Source: Alphaproteobacteria bacterium
Lineage (GTDB): Bacteria > Pseudomonadota > Alphaproteobacteria > GCA-2731375
Length of the DNA: 7,942 bases
Reading direction: 5' to 3'
NCBI GenBank assembly: GCA_030746295.1
Contig: JASLMY010000232.1
Span: 1-7,942 of the forward strand
Shown: positions 1 through 5,956 of the stretch, in pieces
Layout: every line of letters starts with the position of its first letter
How positions within the stretch are numbered: the first letter of the stretch is position 1
Program-made: the position numbers and the translations under genes
Notes under the pieces: generated by a model
Database searches by the model: none
What the model saw: only the letters and a program-made list of their open reading frames with translations
Told to the model about the DNA's origin: nothing

Positions 1-95
1 TTGGCGCCGTGACGATGGTTCTGGTGGGCCTGGCCCGCCGACATCGGTCCGACACCGACGAGGAGGGCGATGGCGAGAATGGCGCGTCGCATCAT
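1..95 (-). CDS. Partial secreted protein with signal peptide and His-containing mature N-terminus
   Basis: Read on the minus strand from the ATG at 95-93, the frame stays open to the left edge (31 codons visible). It begins MMRRAILAIALLVGVGPMSA, a typical Sec signal peptide: two arginines, a hydrophobic core, then small residues suited to signal peptidase I cleavage. The following residues GQAHQNHRHGA carry three histidines, which could bind metal. The gene diverges from a small membrane protein and two SCO copper-chaperone genes, so a role in periplasmic copper handling is possible, but only by context. A second ATG at 92-90 could also be the start. I see no strong ribosome binding site. The family cannot be assigned because most of the protein lies outside the window. 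Confidence 0.6.
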   Translation of the reverse strand, partial: MMRRAILAIALLVGVGPMSAGQAHQNHRHGA

Positions 96-212
96 GAGGC
101 TTGGTCTACTACACAGCATCCGCGGTGTCGAAATAACAACTCGGTGAATGTGCAGATCCGTTCATGGGGGTTATATTGCGCTCGTACGGGTTACCGGTGT
201 CGGGTGGTGTCG
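96..212. promoter_or_regulatory. Divergent intergenic region with a possible -10 element
   Basis: This 117-base gap separates the leftward secreted-protein gene from the rightward membrane-protein gene and should hold both promoters. It is more AT-rich than its surroundings. On the plus strand TATATT at 172-177 matches the sigma70 -10 consensus at five of six bases. The best -35 at a 17-base spacing is TGTGCA (149-154), a three of six match. On the minus strand I find no convincing pair. This is a weak prediction based only on base composition and short motifs. Confidence 0.2.
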
Positions 213-476
213 ATGAACGAGGTCGAGTCGAGGACACGCTATCGAGACGGCGAGGTGCGGTTCTATCGCCGCGGTCTCTCGGCCACCGCCGACGTCCTGG
301 CCAACCCGATGGCGATGATCGTGATGGCGTTGCTGGCCGTGGCCCTTTGGGCGACCCCCCACTACCTGAGGGCGATGGAGCGGGAGGTCTTGGAGGGTGA
401 GCTCTGGTTGACGATCTGCGGCGGTCTCGCGCCCGGCAGCCGGGACCGGAGCGAGATCAGACGGCCGCTCATTTAG
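213..476 (+). CDS. Small single-pass membrane protein, unknown function
   Basis: This encodes 87 residues, starting at the ATG at 213. The N-terminal 32 residues are polar and rich in Arg and Glu. One hydrophobic segment follows at about residues 33-52 (PMAMIVMALLAVALWATPHY). The last third is charged and ends in RSEIRRPLI. The frame is open further upstream, but codon choice becomes strongly G/C-ending only from about position 213, which favours this start. There is no good Shine-Dalgarno sequence; only a G-rich stretch lies just upstream. It precedes the first SCO gene by 44 bases and probably shares its transcript. A small membrane protein next to SCO genes could be an assembly factor, but I recognise no family and assign no function. 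Confidence 0.5.
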   Translation: MNEVESRTRYRDGEVRFYRRGLSATADVLANPMAMIVMALLAVALWATPHYLRAMEREVLEGELWLTICGGLAPGSRDRSEIRRPLI

Positions 477-520
477 GCACCGGTTCCGCCCTCGATGAAT
501 GAGCCTGCATCGTCCCCGTC

Positions 521-1120
521 ATGCGCCACGTAATTGGACCCAAGCTTTGGCTTGTCCTTCTGCTGGTCGGGCTGGCGATGGCCTGGTCGGGGCCGAGCCG
601 GGGTGCTTCCGAGGCCGATGATCCCGGCCGCTTCCTTCTGCTCGACCAAGAGGGACGCGAGGTCCGGAACAAGGATTTCTTGGGCCGCTACATGCTGGTC
701 TTCTTCGGCTATACGCACTGTCCCGACATCTGCCCGACAGGTTTGCAGATCCTGGCCGAGGCGATGGATTTGTTGGGGGTATTGGCCGGCAAGGTGCAGC
801 CGATCTTCATCACCATCGATCCCGAGCGCGATCGGCCGGCCGTCTTGAAGGACTACGTCAGCCACTTCCATCCTCGCTTGCTGGGCCTCACTGGCAGCCG
901 AGTGGAAATCGATCGCGTCGCCGATCGCTACCGCGTTCAGTATCGCAAAGTCTATGCCCCGGACGATGCCGACGGCGACGGCAAAACCGACTACTTCATG
1001 GAGCATTCCGCGGCCAGCTACTTGATCGGGCCGGACGGCGGGGGCCTCAGCCTCTACCCGCACGGCATGACGGCCGAGGCGATCGCCGCCGACATGCGAG
1101 GCTTCATCGCGGCGCGTTGA
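521..1120 (+). CDS. SCO1/SenC family protein (first of a tandem pair)
   Basis: SCO proteins are membrane-bound or periplasmic thioredoxin-fold proteins that bind copper and help build the CuA site of cytochrome c oxidase; some act as thiol reductases. The 199-residue product has a signal sequence or N-terminal anchor (about residues 9-29). It carries the diagnostic CxxxC motif as FFGYTHCPDICP (Cys67, Cys71) and the distal copper-ligand histidine at His162 in EHSA. The ITIDPERD block (97-104) is also typical. An extra acidic segment, DADGDGKTD (149-157), sits just before the histidine and resembles a calcium-binding loop; the neighbouring paralogue lacks it. An in-frame stop at 500-502 forces a start after that point, and the ATG at 521 is the natural choice, although no clear ribosome binding site precedes it. 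A second SCO gene follows after 39 bases. Confidence 0.93.
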   Translation: MRHVIGPKLWLVLLLVGLAMAWSGPSRGASEADDPGRFLLLDQEGREVRNKDFLGRYMLVFFGYTHCPDICPTGLQILAEAMDLLGVLAGKVQPIFITIDPERDRPAVLKDYVSHFHPRLLGLTGSRVEIDRVADRYRVQYRKVYAPDDADGDGKTDYFMEHSAASYLIGPDGGGLSLYPHGMTAEAIAADMRGFIAAR

Positions 1121-1159
1121 CGCGACGGCGCCGCCGAGCCGGAGGTATTATTCCCTGCC

Positions 1160-1756
1160 ATGGATTCCCGACGACTGATTGCCATTCTCACCGGGCTGGC
1201 GCTCGCCGTCGCCACAGGCCTGGGCGCCTATTCGCTGGTCGGGGTCTTCGAGGACGAGCGCGAGAGCATCGGCCAGGTCGCGATCGGCGGCCCTTTCTCG
1301 CTCGTCGATCATAGCGGCCGGCGCGTCAGCGAGGCCGACTTCAAGGGCCGGCACATGCTGCTCTACTTCGGCTACACCTTCTGTCCCGACGTCTGCCCGA
1401 CCGAGCTGCAGGCGATGAGCGAGGCCCTGGACGCGCTGGGACCGGACGCGGCCGGGGTGCAGCCGGTCTTCATCAGCATCGATCCCGAGCGCGACACGCC
1501 GGCTGTTCTGGCCGAGTATCGCCAGCATTTCCACGACAAATTCCGTATGCTCACCGGCACGTTGGAAGAGATTCGCGCCGCCGCCAAGACGTTTCGGGTC
1601 TATTTCACCAAGGTCGATGACGACGGCAGCGACGACTATCTGATGGACCACAGCTCGGTGGTCTACCTGTTGGACGGGGAGGGCCGCTATGTTGCCCATT
1701 TCGGACCCAACACCGCGTCGGAGGAGATGGCGCGGCGGATCCGCGAAGCGATCTGA
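1160..1756 (+). CDS. SCO1/SenC family protein (second of a tandem pair)
   Basis: This is a 198-residue SCO protein with an N-terminal membrane anchor (about residues 5-29). It has the copper-binding CxxxC motif as YFGYTFCPDVCP (Cys75, Cys79), the SIDPERDTPAVL block (106-117) and the distal ligand His164 in MDHSS. It is closer to the usual SCO pattern than its upstream neighbour, so it is the likelier CuA-site metallochaperone. The two are clearly paralogous but differ along their whole length, so the duplication is not recent. GGAGGT at 1141-1146 is a strong ribosome binding site, 13 bases from the ATG and slightly further than usual. The last codons form one arm of an inverted repeat that continues past the stop. 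I infer co-transcription with the upstream SCO gene. Confidence 0.94.
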   Translation: MDSRRLIAILTGLALAVATGLGAYSLVGVFEDERESIGQVAIGGPFSLVDHSGRRVSEADFKGRHMLLYFGYTFCPDVCPTELQAMSEALDALGPDAAGVQPVFISIDPERDTPAVLAEYRQHFHDKFRMLTGTLEEIRAAAKTFRVYFTKVDDDGSDDYLMDHSSVVYLLDGEGRYVAHFGPNTASEEMARRIREAI

Positions 1757-1782
1757 GCCGTGTACGACCGATCGCTTCGCGG
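1741..1782 (+). terminator. 13-bp inverted repeat spanning the stop of the second SCO gene
   Basis: CCGCGAAGCGATC at 1741-1753 is the exact reverse complement of GATCGCTTCGCGG at 1770-1782, with a 16-base loop that contains the TGA stop (1754-1756). The left arm encodes the last residues of the SCO protein. Only a short TTT (1785-1787) follows, so it is not a textbook intrinsic terminator. It could act as a weak terminator, a 3' mRNA-stability hairpin, or a control element for the TPR gene that starts 10 bases after it. The perfect 13-bp pairing is unlikely to be chance. Confidence 0.5.
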
Positions 1783-1792
1783 CGTTTGCACG

Positions 1793-2506
1793 ATGACAGC
1801 AAGTCTTGCCCGGGTGCTAGGACTTTGCGCCCTCGGTGCGATCCTGCTCGCCGGTGGGGCCGCCATCGCCGACGACAGGCAGGACTGTCTCGTTCTCTCA
1901 TTCGGACCATTGGACAAGACCATCCCAGCCTGCGACCGTCTTATCGCCTCCGGCAAGCTGGACGAGAGGGCCTTGTTCGACGCTCTGATGGCGCGGGCCC
2001 GGGCCTTCGATTGGGCCCAGACCTATTCCTTCGGGCATGAGGTCGATCCGAAGGTCTTGCGTCGATCGGAGCTCGCTGACCTCGATCGCGCGGTCGGCAT
2101 CGCCCGCCGCCTTCGGCTGCGGGATAAGTCCGACGAGGCATTGCGTTTGGCACTGTCAGCGCGTGCTTCCGTCGAAGCTCAGCTCGGCCGCGGCGAGCGC
2201 GCCGTCGGCGACTATTCCGAGGCCATTGGGCTCGCCGAGAGGCCGGCGCTACTCGATCTCTTTGGCCGTTCCCTCGCATACGAGCGACTCGGCAGGCTCG
2301 AGCCGGCGATCGCCGATATGTCGACGATCCTTCGCTTGTTCGCGGACGACAGCAATCACGCCAGTCACTTCGTCAGGCGGGCGGAACTTTACGAAGCTGC
2401 CGGCAGTACCGCGGTGGCGATCCAGGACTATCGCCGAGCCGTCGCGCTGCAGCCTGATCACGGCGCCGCCCGAAAGGCCTTGAAGCGTCTGGAGGCCGAC
2501 CGTTAG
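1793..2506 (+). CDS. Exported tetratricopeptide-repeat (TPR) protein
   Basis: The 237-residue product starts with a Sec signal peptide (residues 1-26, cleavage probably after GGAAIA), so it should be periplasmic. The mature start has Cys32 and Cys47 in the pattern DC...AC-DRLIASG. As I recall, this recurs at the head of many alphaproteobacterial secreted TPR proteins, and the two cysteines may form a disulphide. TPR-like helix pairs occupy roughly residues 108-141, 155-188 and 192-225; the last (AVAIQDYRRAVALQPDHGAA) is the clearest. TPRs bind other proteins, and the partner is unknown. I chose the ATG at 1793 over an in-frame GTG at 1760 because the GTG lies inside the inverted repeat and adds a polar tail before the signal peptide. 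No ribosome binding site is evident for either start. Confidence 0.8.
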   Translation: MTASLARVLGLCALGAILLAGGAAIADDRQDCLVLSFGPLDKTIPACDRLIASGKLDERALFDALMARARAFDWAQTYSFGHEVDPKVLRRSELADLDRAVGIARRLRLRDKSDEALRLALSARASVEAQLGRGERAVGDYSEAIGLAERPALLDLFGRSLAYERLGRLEPAIADMSTILRLFADDSNHASHFVRRAELYEAAGSTAVAIQDYRRAVALQPDHGAARKALKRLEADR

Positions 2507-2551
2507 CGCCGGGTCCCGATCGACCGCGCCGACCTGTTCGACCGGGGTGAT

Positions 2552-2570
2552 CGCCGGTTCAACTCCGGCG
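2552..2570. terminator. Short GC hairpin between convergent genes
   Basis: CGCCGG (2552-2557) pairs with CCGGCG (2565-2570) around a 7-base loop. It lies between the end of the TPR gene and the end of the opposing minus-strand gene, overlapping the latter's last codons. It could help end transcription from both sides, but there is no T-run on either strand. Weak evidence. Confidence 0.2.
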
Positions 2571-2786
2571 TGGATCGGCACATTCCTCCCAGCCGTCCGG
2601 AGTCTCTCTTCGCACCACCTTTCGGACGGTCAGATGCCCGGCCACTTCCGAGGACTGAATTGGGTCGGCTTCGGGATCATCGCCGTAAGTCGCACGAAGC
2701 TCTGCCAGCGTGCCTTCCCAGAGGACGTTCTCGCCGGCGCCGCCGCCGCCGCTCACCTCTGCCACGACCCGGTATCGTTCGTGCAT
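2559..2786 (-). CDS. Small conserved-looking hypothetical protein
   Basis: This encodes 75 residues on the minus strand, starting at the ATG at 2786, five bases after the stop of the SDR gene. That spacing suggests translational coupling as the last gene of the minus-strand unit. The composition looks like a real small soluble alpha/beta protein: a strand-like start (MHERYRVVAEVSG), a Gly-rich turn, ENVLWEGTLAEL, then a second strand-like stretch (HLTVRKVVRRE) before a polar tail. Codons mostly end in G or C, as in its neighbours. There is no signal peptide or membrane segment, and only one cysteine. I recognise no family. It could be an accessory subunit or a regulator of the pathway encoded upstream, but this is only from position. 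No strong ribosome binding site is visible. Confidence 0.55.
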   Translation of the reverse strand: MHERYRVVAEVSGGGGAGENVLWEGTLAELRATYGDDPEADPIQSSEVAGHLTVRKVVRRETPDGWEECADPRRS

Positions 2787-2791
2787 CGCCG

Positions 2792-3538
2792 CTACTGATT
2801 CACGCCCTGGCCGCCGTCCATGTAAATGGTCTCGCCGGTCAGGAAGGGCAGGTCCTCGTCGTAGAGGGCACCGACGAGGCGGGCGACCTCTTCCGCCTCC
2901 GCCGGCCTGCCGACCGGGACCCGCTGGCGCAGGAAGGCGAGGAACGAGTCACTCTCCATGTAGTTCCGGTTGAGGTCGGTGGCGACATAGCCGGGGGCGA
3001 CGTTGATGACCCGGATGCCCTGCTTGGCCCACTCCACCGCCAGACAGCGGGTGACGGCGCCGACGCCGGCCTTGGAGGCGCAGTAGGCGGCCGAGTAGCG
3101 GGCCCCGATCTTGTCGAAGAACGAGCCCAAATTGATGATCGTGCTGGTGCCGGCTGCCGCCAGGTGGGGATAGGCCTCGCGGCAGAGCGCGAAGACGGCA
3201 GTGACGTTCACCGCCAAGACTTCGGCGAAGACGTCGGAGTTGCATTCGTGGCTCGGCACCTCGAGATGGGCGCCGGCGTTGTTGACGAGGCCGATCAGAC
3301 CGCCCTCGCCGGCGGCGAGCTCGGCCAGCGCCTGCTTTGCCGTTGCCTCATCGGTGACGTCGAGGGCCATGTTGGTCATCTGCCCGGTCAACTCAGCCGG
3401 CACCTCCCGGTCCTCGGGCCCCGTGCCCTTGCGGCTCAAGCAGCCGACACGGTAGCCGCGCCGGGCCAGCTCGACGACGATGGCCGAGCCGATGCCACGG
3501 CTGGCACCGGTGACCGCGATGCACCCTTGACGCGCCAT
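2792..3538 (-). CDS. Short-chain dehydrogenase/reductase, FabG-like
   Basis: This is a 248-residue classical SDR, an NAD(P)-dependent oxidoreductase that interconverts an alcohol and a ketone. The Rossmann motif TGASRGIG is at residues 10-17 and NNAG at 86-89. The catalytic set is complete: Asn111, Ser139, Tyr152 and Lys156 (YCASK). After the second strand it has Ser-Arg-Lys (35-37) rather than an acidic residue, which favours NADP(H). The PG motif (182-183) and the C-terminal GETIYMDGG are typical. The frame is open up to 3667, but the start at 3538 fits the family length. It has AAGGA at 3551-3547 eight bases upstream and sits one base after the stop of the crotonase gene. This points to tight co-translation and a shared pathway, for example reducing or oxidising a hydroxyacyl-CoA made by the hydratase. 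The true substrate cannot be read from sequence. Confidence 0.92.
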   Translation of the reverse strand: MARQGCIAVTGASRGIGSAIVVELARRGYRVGCLSRKGTGPEDREVPAELTGQMTNMALDVTDEATAKQALAELAAGEGGLIGLVNNAGAHLEVPSHECNSDVFAEVLAVNVTAVFALCREAYPHLAAAGTSTIINLGSFFDKIGARYSAAYCASKAGVGAVTRCLAVEWAKQGIRVINVAPGYVATDLNRNYMESDSFLAFLRQRVPVGRPAEAEEVARLVGALYDEDLPFLTGETIYMDGGQGVNQ

Positions 3539-3539
3539 C

Positions 3540-4307
3540 TCAACGGTCCTTGAACTGGGGCGGGCGTTTTTCCAAGAAGGCTGTCGCACCCTCCTTGGAA
3601 TCCTCGGTCTCGAAGGCCAGCGTGTTGAGGTCGGCCTCGATGTCGAGGCCCTCGGAGAGGCCGGCATCGCCGGCCCGCATCACCGCCTCGCGGGCGAAGC
3701 GCAGGGCCAAAAGGCCGTAGCCGGAGAATTCCCGCGCGAAGGCCATGCCGGCCTCGATCGGATCACCGTCGAGGATGCGGTTGACGAGGCCGATCCGAAA
3801 CGCCTCCTCGGCGTCGACCATGCGCCCCGTCATCACCATCTCCAACGCGCGGCCCTCGCCGACCAGACGCGGCAGGCGCTGGGTGCCGCCGTAGCCCGGA
3901 ATGAGGCCGAGCTTGATTTCGGGCAGGCCCATGCGGGCGTTCGGGGTTGCGACGCGCAGCGTGCAGGCCGTCGCCAGCTCCAAGCCGCCGCCGAGCGCGA
4001 AGCCGTTAATGATCGCCAGCGAGGGGATCTTCAGCCGGTCGAGCTTGGCCATGGTGCGCTGGCCGCGCATCGCGCCTTCCCGCTCCTCGGCCACGCTGCG
4101 GCCCATGAACTCGGTGATATCGGCGCCGGCGCAGAACGCTTTCTCGCCGGCGCCGGTGATCAACAGGCAGCGGGCGTCGCTCTCCTCGACTTCGTCGAAG
4201 ATCCGTCCGAGCTCGCGCACGATCTCCATCGAGAGGGCGTTCAGTGCCTCGGGCCGGTTCAGGGTGACGAGGGCGAATTCCTCGACGCGGGTGAACTCTA
4301 CGGACAT
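3540..4307 (-). CDS. Enoyl-CoA hydratase/isomerase (crotonase) family protein
   Basis: Crotonases act on CoA thioesters, usually adding water across the double bond of an enoyl-CoA. The 255-residue length is normal for the family. The oxyanion-hole segments are present as CAGADI (59-64) and ALGGGLEL (104-111). Both glutamates that act in classical enoyl-CoA hydratase are conserved: Glu110 in GGGLEL and Glu130 in GLPEIKLG, with the usual 20-residue spacing. PGYGGTQRL (137-145) follows. True hydratase activity is therefore likely, although isomerase or hydrolase roles exist in the superfamily. GAGGAG at 4320-4315 gives a good ribosome binding site seven bases upstream. It lies 45 bases after the DUF4286-like gene and one base before the SDR start. 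The order fits a beta-oxidation-like side-chain or ring-cleavage-product pathway. Confidence 0.94.
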   Translation of the reverse strand: MSVEFTRVEEFALVTLNRPEALNALSMEIVRELGRIFDEVEESDARCLLITGAGEKAFCAGADITEFMGRSVAEEREGAMRGQRTMAKLDRLKIPSLAIINGFALGGGLELATACTLRVATPNARMGLPEIKLGLIPGYGGTQRLPRLVGEGRALEMVMTGRMVDAEEAFRIGLVNRILDGDPIEAGMAFAREFSGYGLLALRFAREAVMRAGDAGLSEGLDIEADLNTLAFETEDSKEGATAFLEKRPPQFKDR

Positions 4308-4352
4308 GCGCTTTCTCCTCGCTCTCCTATTCGTTTCGACCGGTGGGCGGCG

Positions 4353-5027
4353 TTAGGTGACGTTCTGAGCCGCATAGGCGAGCTGGTAGATGCCCGCCTC
4401 GGAGCCACGCTCGGCGCCCTCGGCCTCCAGGGCCTGGGAGGACAGAACCTCGGTCATCGCACTATGAATGCTGCTTTCGTCCATGCCGTCGAACTGCACG
4501 ACCCAACGGGCCGAGGCGTCCTCGCCGCCGCGCAGCCGCTGCTCCGCGGTCTCGTCCAGCGGCTTCAGGTTCTCGGCCTGCCAGAACTCGGCCCTGACGA
4601 TGCCCGGGCGGCCGAGCAGTGTGTCCAGCAGATTGCGCGAGATCCAGGTCTCGAGCTTGCGCTCGGCCCCCGGCGCCGGTTCCAGGCGAACCGTGCCCAC
4701 GAAGCCACCACGGCCGATGCCACGCCGGGCCCGGACCCGGCAAATGGTGCGGATCAAGTTGCGGAACGCCGGCATCACCCGGCTGGTCCACTCGGTGGGC
4801 TCGTTCAGCCGCTCCATGTAGTCGGGGCCGGTCAGCACTTCGGGCGATTGGGTCTCGTAGATGGCCAGGTATCGGGGTTTGCCGGCGGTGGCCGTATAGC
4901 GGCAACCGGTCAGGAAACCAGGAACGTCGACGCGTTCCTCGACGTGCTGGCGGATATACCATTCGTTGAAGTCGGCCTCCGCTTCCGTGGCCACGTCGGT
5001 CCAGACCGCGAGGATGCCGTTTGACAT
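4353..5027 (-). CDS. DUF4286/EthD-like dimeric alpha-beta barrel protein
   Basis: This encodes 224 residues, starting at the ATG at 5027 with AAGGAA (5041-5036) eight bases upstream. The N-terminal half begins GILAVWTDV and runs through FNEWYIRQHVEERVDVPGFL (20-39) to RYLAIYET (52-59). This is the ferredoxin-like pattern 'a Y..H...R...PGF....RY' known from DUF4286, EthD and related stress-responsive barrel proteins. A second, more diverged half from about residue 108 (FVGTVRLEP, then WVVQFDGMDES at 175-185) looks like a repeat of the same fold, which is common in this group. Such proteins often accompany catabolic gene sets; their biochemical role is mostly unknown. It is the first gene of the minus-strand unit. 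The reading frame is open far upstream, to 6107, but that extension is antisense to the plus-strand SDR and dehalogenase genes. Confidence 0.8.
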   Translation of the reverse strand: MSNGILAVWTDVATEAEADFNEWYIRQHVEERVDVPGFLTGCRYTATAGKPRYLAIYETQSPEVLTGPDYMERLNEPTEWTSRVMPAFRNLIRTICRVRARRGIGRGGFVGTVRLEPAPGAERKLETWISRNLLDTLLGRPGIVRAEFWQAENLKPLDETAEQRLRGGEDASARWVVQFDGMDESSIHSAMTEVLSSQALEAEGAERGSEAGIYQLAYAAQNVT

Positions 5028-5058
5028 GCCGAGAGTTCCTTGCCGGGTTTCACGGGCG

Positions 5059-5064
5059 AGACTA
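5059..5064 (-). promoter_or_regulatory. Possible -10 element for the minus-strand unit
   Basis: On the minus strand TAGTCT lies in the context GCTAGTCTCG, which would place a transcription start about 25 bases before the DUF4286-like gene. The same core (GCTAG, one base, CTCG) occurs in the opposite direction for the facing gene. I see no convincing -35 at 17 bases, so this is a weak call resting on position and on the shared motif. Confidence 0.22.
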
Positions 5065-5100
5065 GCGCATGCCGGCACGGCCCCGCCAGACGCCAATGCT

Positions 5101-5129
5101 TTGCGCATCTCCAACCGCCGGGCTAGGCT
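5101..5129 (+). promoter_or_regulatory. Possible promoter of the SDR-dehalogenase unit
   Basis: TTGCGC (5101-5106) and TAGGCT (5124-5129) are separated by exactly 17 bases. This is a recognisable though imperfect sigma70-type pair (three of six matches each), and degenerate -10s of this kind are common in high-GC alphaproteobacteria. A start near 5136 would leave a leader of about 35 bases before the SDR gene. GATCGATC at 5147-5154, just downstream, is a short palindrome that could be part of an operator, but it is too short to claim. Confidence 0.3.
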
Positions 5130-5171
5130 CGGCCGCGATTGTGATCGATCGACACCGAGGGGACAGCGGAG

Positions 5172-5939
5172 ATGTCGGACAACCATCGCCTCGACGGCAA
5201 GCGGGCCGTCGTCACCGCCGCAGCGCACGGTATCGGCCGGGCCATCGCACTGGCCTTTGCCGAGGCGGGCGCCCGGGTGGTCTGCTCGGACGTCGACGGC
5301 GAGGCCGTCGAGGCAACCGTGAAATCGATAGGTGCGGGCGGTGGCGAGGCGAGCGCTTTCGTCGCCGATGTCCGCGACGGGGCGGCGATGCGCGGGCTGG
5401 CCGAGCACGCGGCCGGGACCCTTGGCGGCATCGACGTACTGCTCTTCGGCGCCGCGATGCAGGACGGTACCGCCGACCTTCTGGCGCTCGACGAGGCGGT
5501 CTGGGACCAGGTCTTGGCGGTCAATCTGACCGGCGCCTTTCTCGCCGCCAAGGCCTGTCTGCCGACAATGATCGAAGGCGGTGGCGGCAGCATTATCCTG
5601 ATCGCCTCGCAGCTCGGTTCGGTGGCGACCCCCGGCCGGGCCGCTTACTGCGCGACCAAGGGCGCGCTGATCCAGCTCGCCAAGGTGATGGCGGCCGACC
5701 ATGCGGCCCAGAACGTGCGCGTCAACACGCTGTCGCCCGGGGCGGTGGAGACTGATCGGTTGCTGCGCCGTTTCGCCGACATGGACGAGGCCCGGGCGAC
5801 GCTCGGGCCCAAGCACTTGATGGGCCGCCTCGGCCAGCCACAGGAAATCGCCGAAGCGGCCGTCTTCCTGGCGAGCGACGCCGCCAGCTTCATGACGGGG
5901 GCCGACCTGCTGGTGGACGGCGGCTACAACGCCGTCTGA
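5172..5939 (+). CDS. Short-chain dehydrogenase/reductase with altered cofactor motifs
   Basis: This is a 255-residue SDR. The catalytic residues are intact: Asn118, Ser146, Tyr159 and Lys163 (YCATK). The C-terminal TGADLLVDGGYNAV is typical. Two usual motifs deviate. The glycine motif is TAAAHGIG (15-22), with Ala16 for the first Gly, and the NNAG motif is replaced by FGAA (92-95). The first change is known in functional SDRs such as the BDH2/DHRS6 branch, so activity is still likely. Asp40 at the end of the second strand favours NAD(H). A GAGGGG (5157-5162) lies nine bases before the ATG. The reductive dehalogenase gene follows after 17 bases, so the two are almost certainly co-transcribed. 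The SDR may process the halogenated substrate or its product; the actual substrate is unknown. Confidence 0.92.
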   Translation: MSDNHRLDGKRAVVTAAAHGIGRAIALAFAEAGARVVCSDVDGEAVEATVKSIGAGGGEASAFVADVRDGAAMRGLAEHAAGTLGGIDVLLFGAAMQDGTADLLALDEAVWDQVLAVNLTGAFLAAKACLPTMIEGGGGSIILIASQLGSVATPGRAAYCATKGALIQLAKVMAADHAAQNVRVNTLSPGAVETDRLLRRFADMDEARATLGPKHLMGRLGQPQEIAEAAVFLASDAASFMTGADLLVDGGYNAV

Positions 5940-5956
5940 GGGGGAGGGGCGGTGCG

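Noticed and set aside
473..1063. Minus-strand open frames opposite the two SCO genes (473-1063 and 1148-1699)
   Set aside because: Both are antisense shadows of genes with unmistakable SCO motifs.
2518..2577. tRNA-like 3' half: a GCCGG-TTCAACT-CCGGC T-arm with an acceptor-like pairing of GATCGAC and GTGGATC
   Set aside because: Only about 60 bases, no D or anticodon arm, one acceptor mismatch and no CCA. The T-arm bases are also the last codons of the minus-strand small gene, so chance is the simplest reading.
2570..3553. Plus-strand open frame of 327 codons opposite the SDR gene
   Set aside because: Mirror image of the minus-strand SDR, which has a complete set of motifs. The antisense product resembles no protein family.
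3539..3667. Upstream extension of the minus-strand SDR to 3667
   Set aside because: It overlaps the crotonase gene in another frame and adds a Ser/Pro/Arg-rich tail. The start at 3538 has AAGGA at eight bases and the standard SDR beginning.
5147..5154. GATCGATC palindrome before the SDR gene as an operator
   Set aside because: Only eight bases, with flanks that do not continue the symmetry; such words are common in this DNA.
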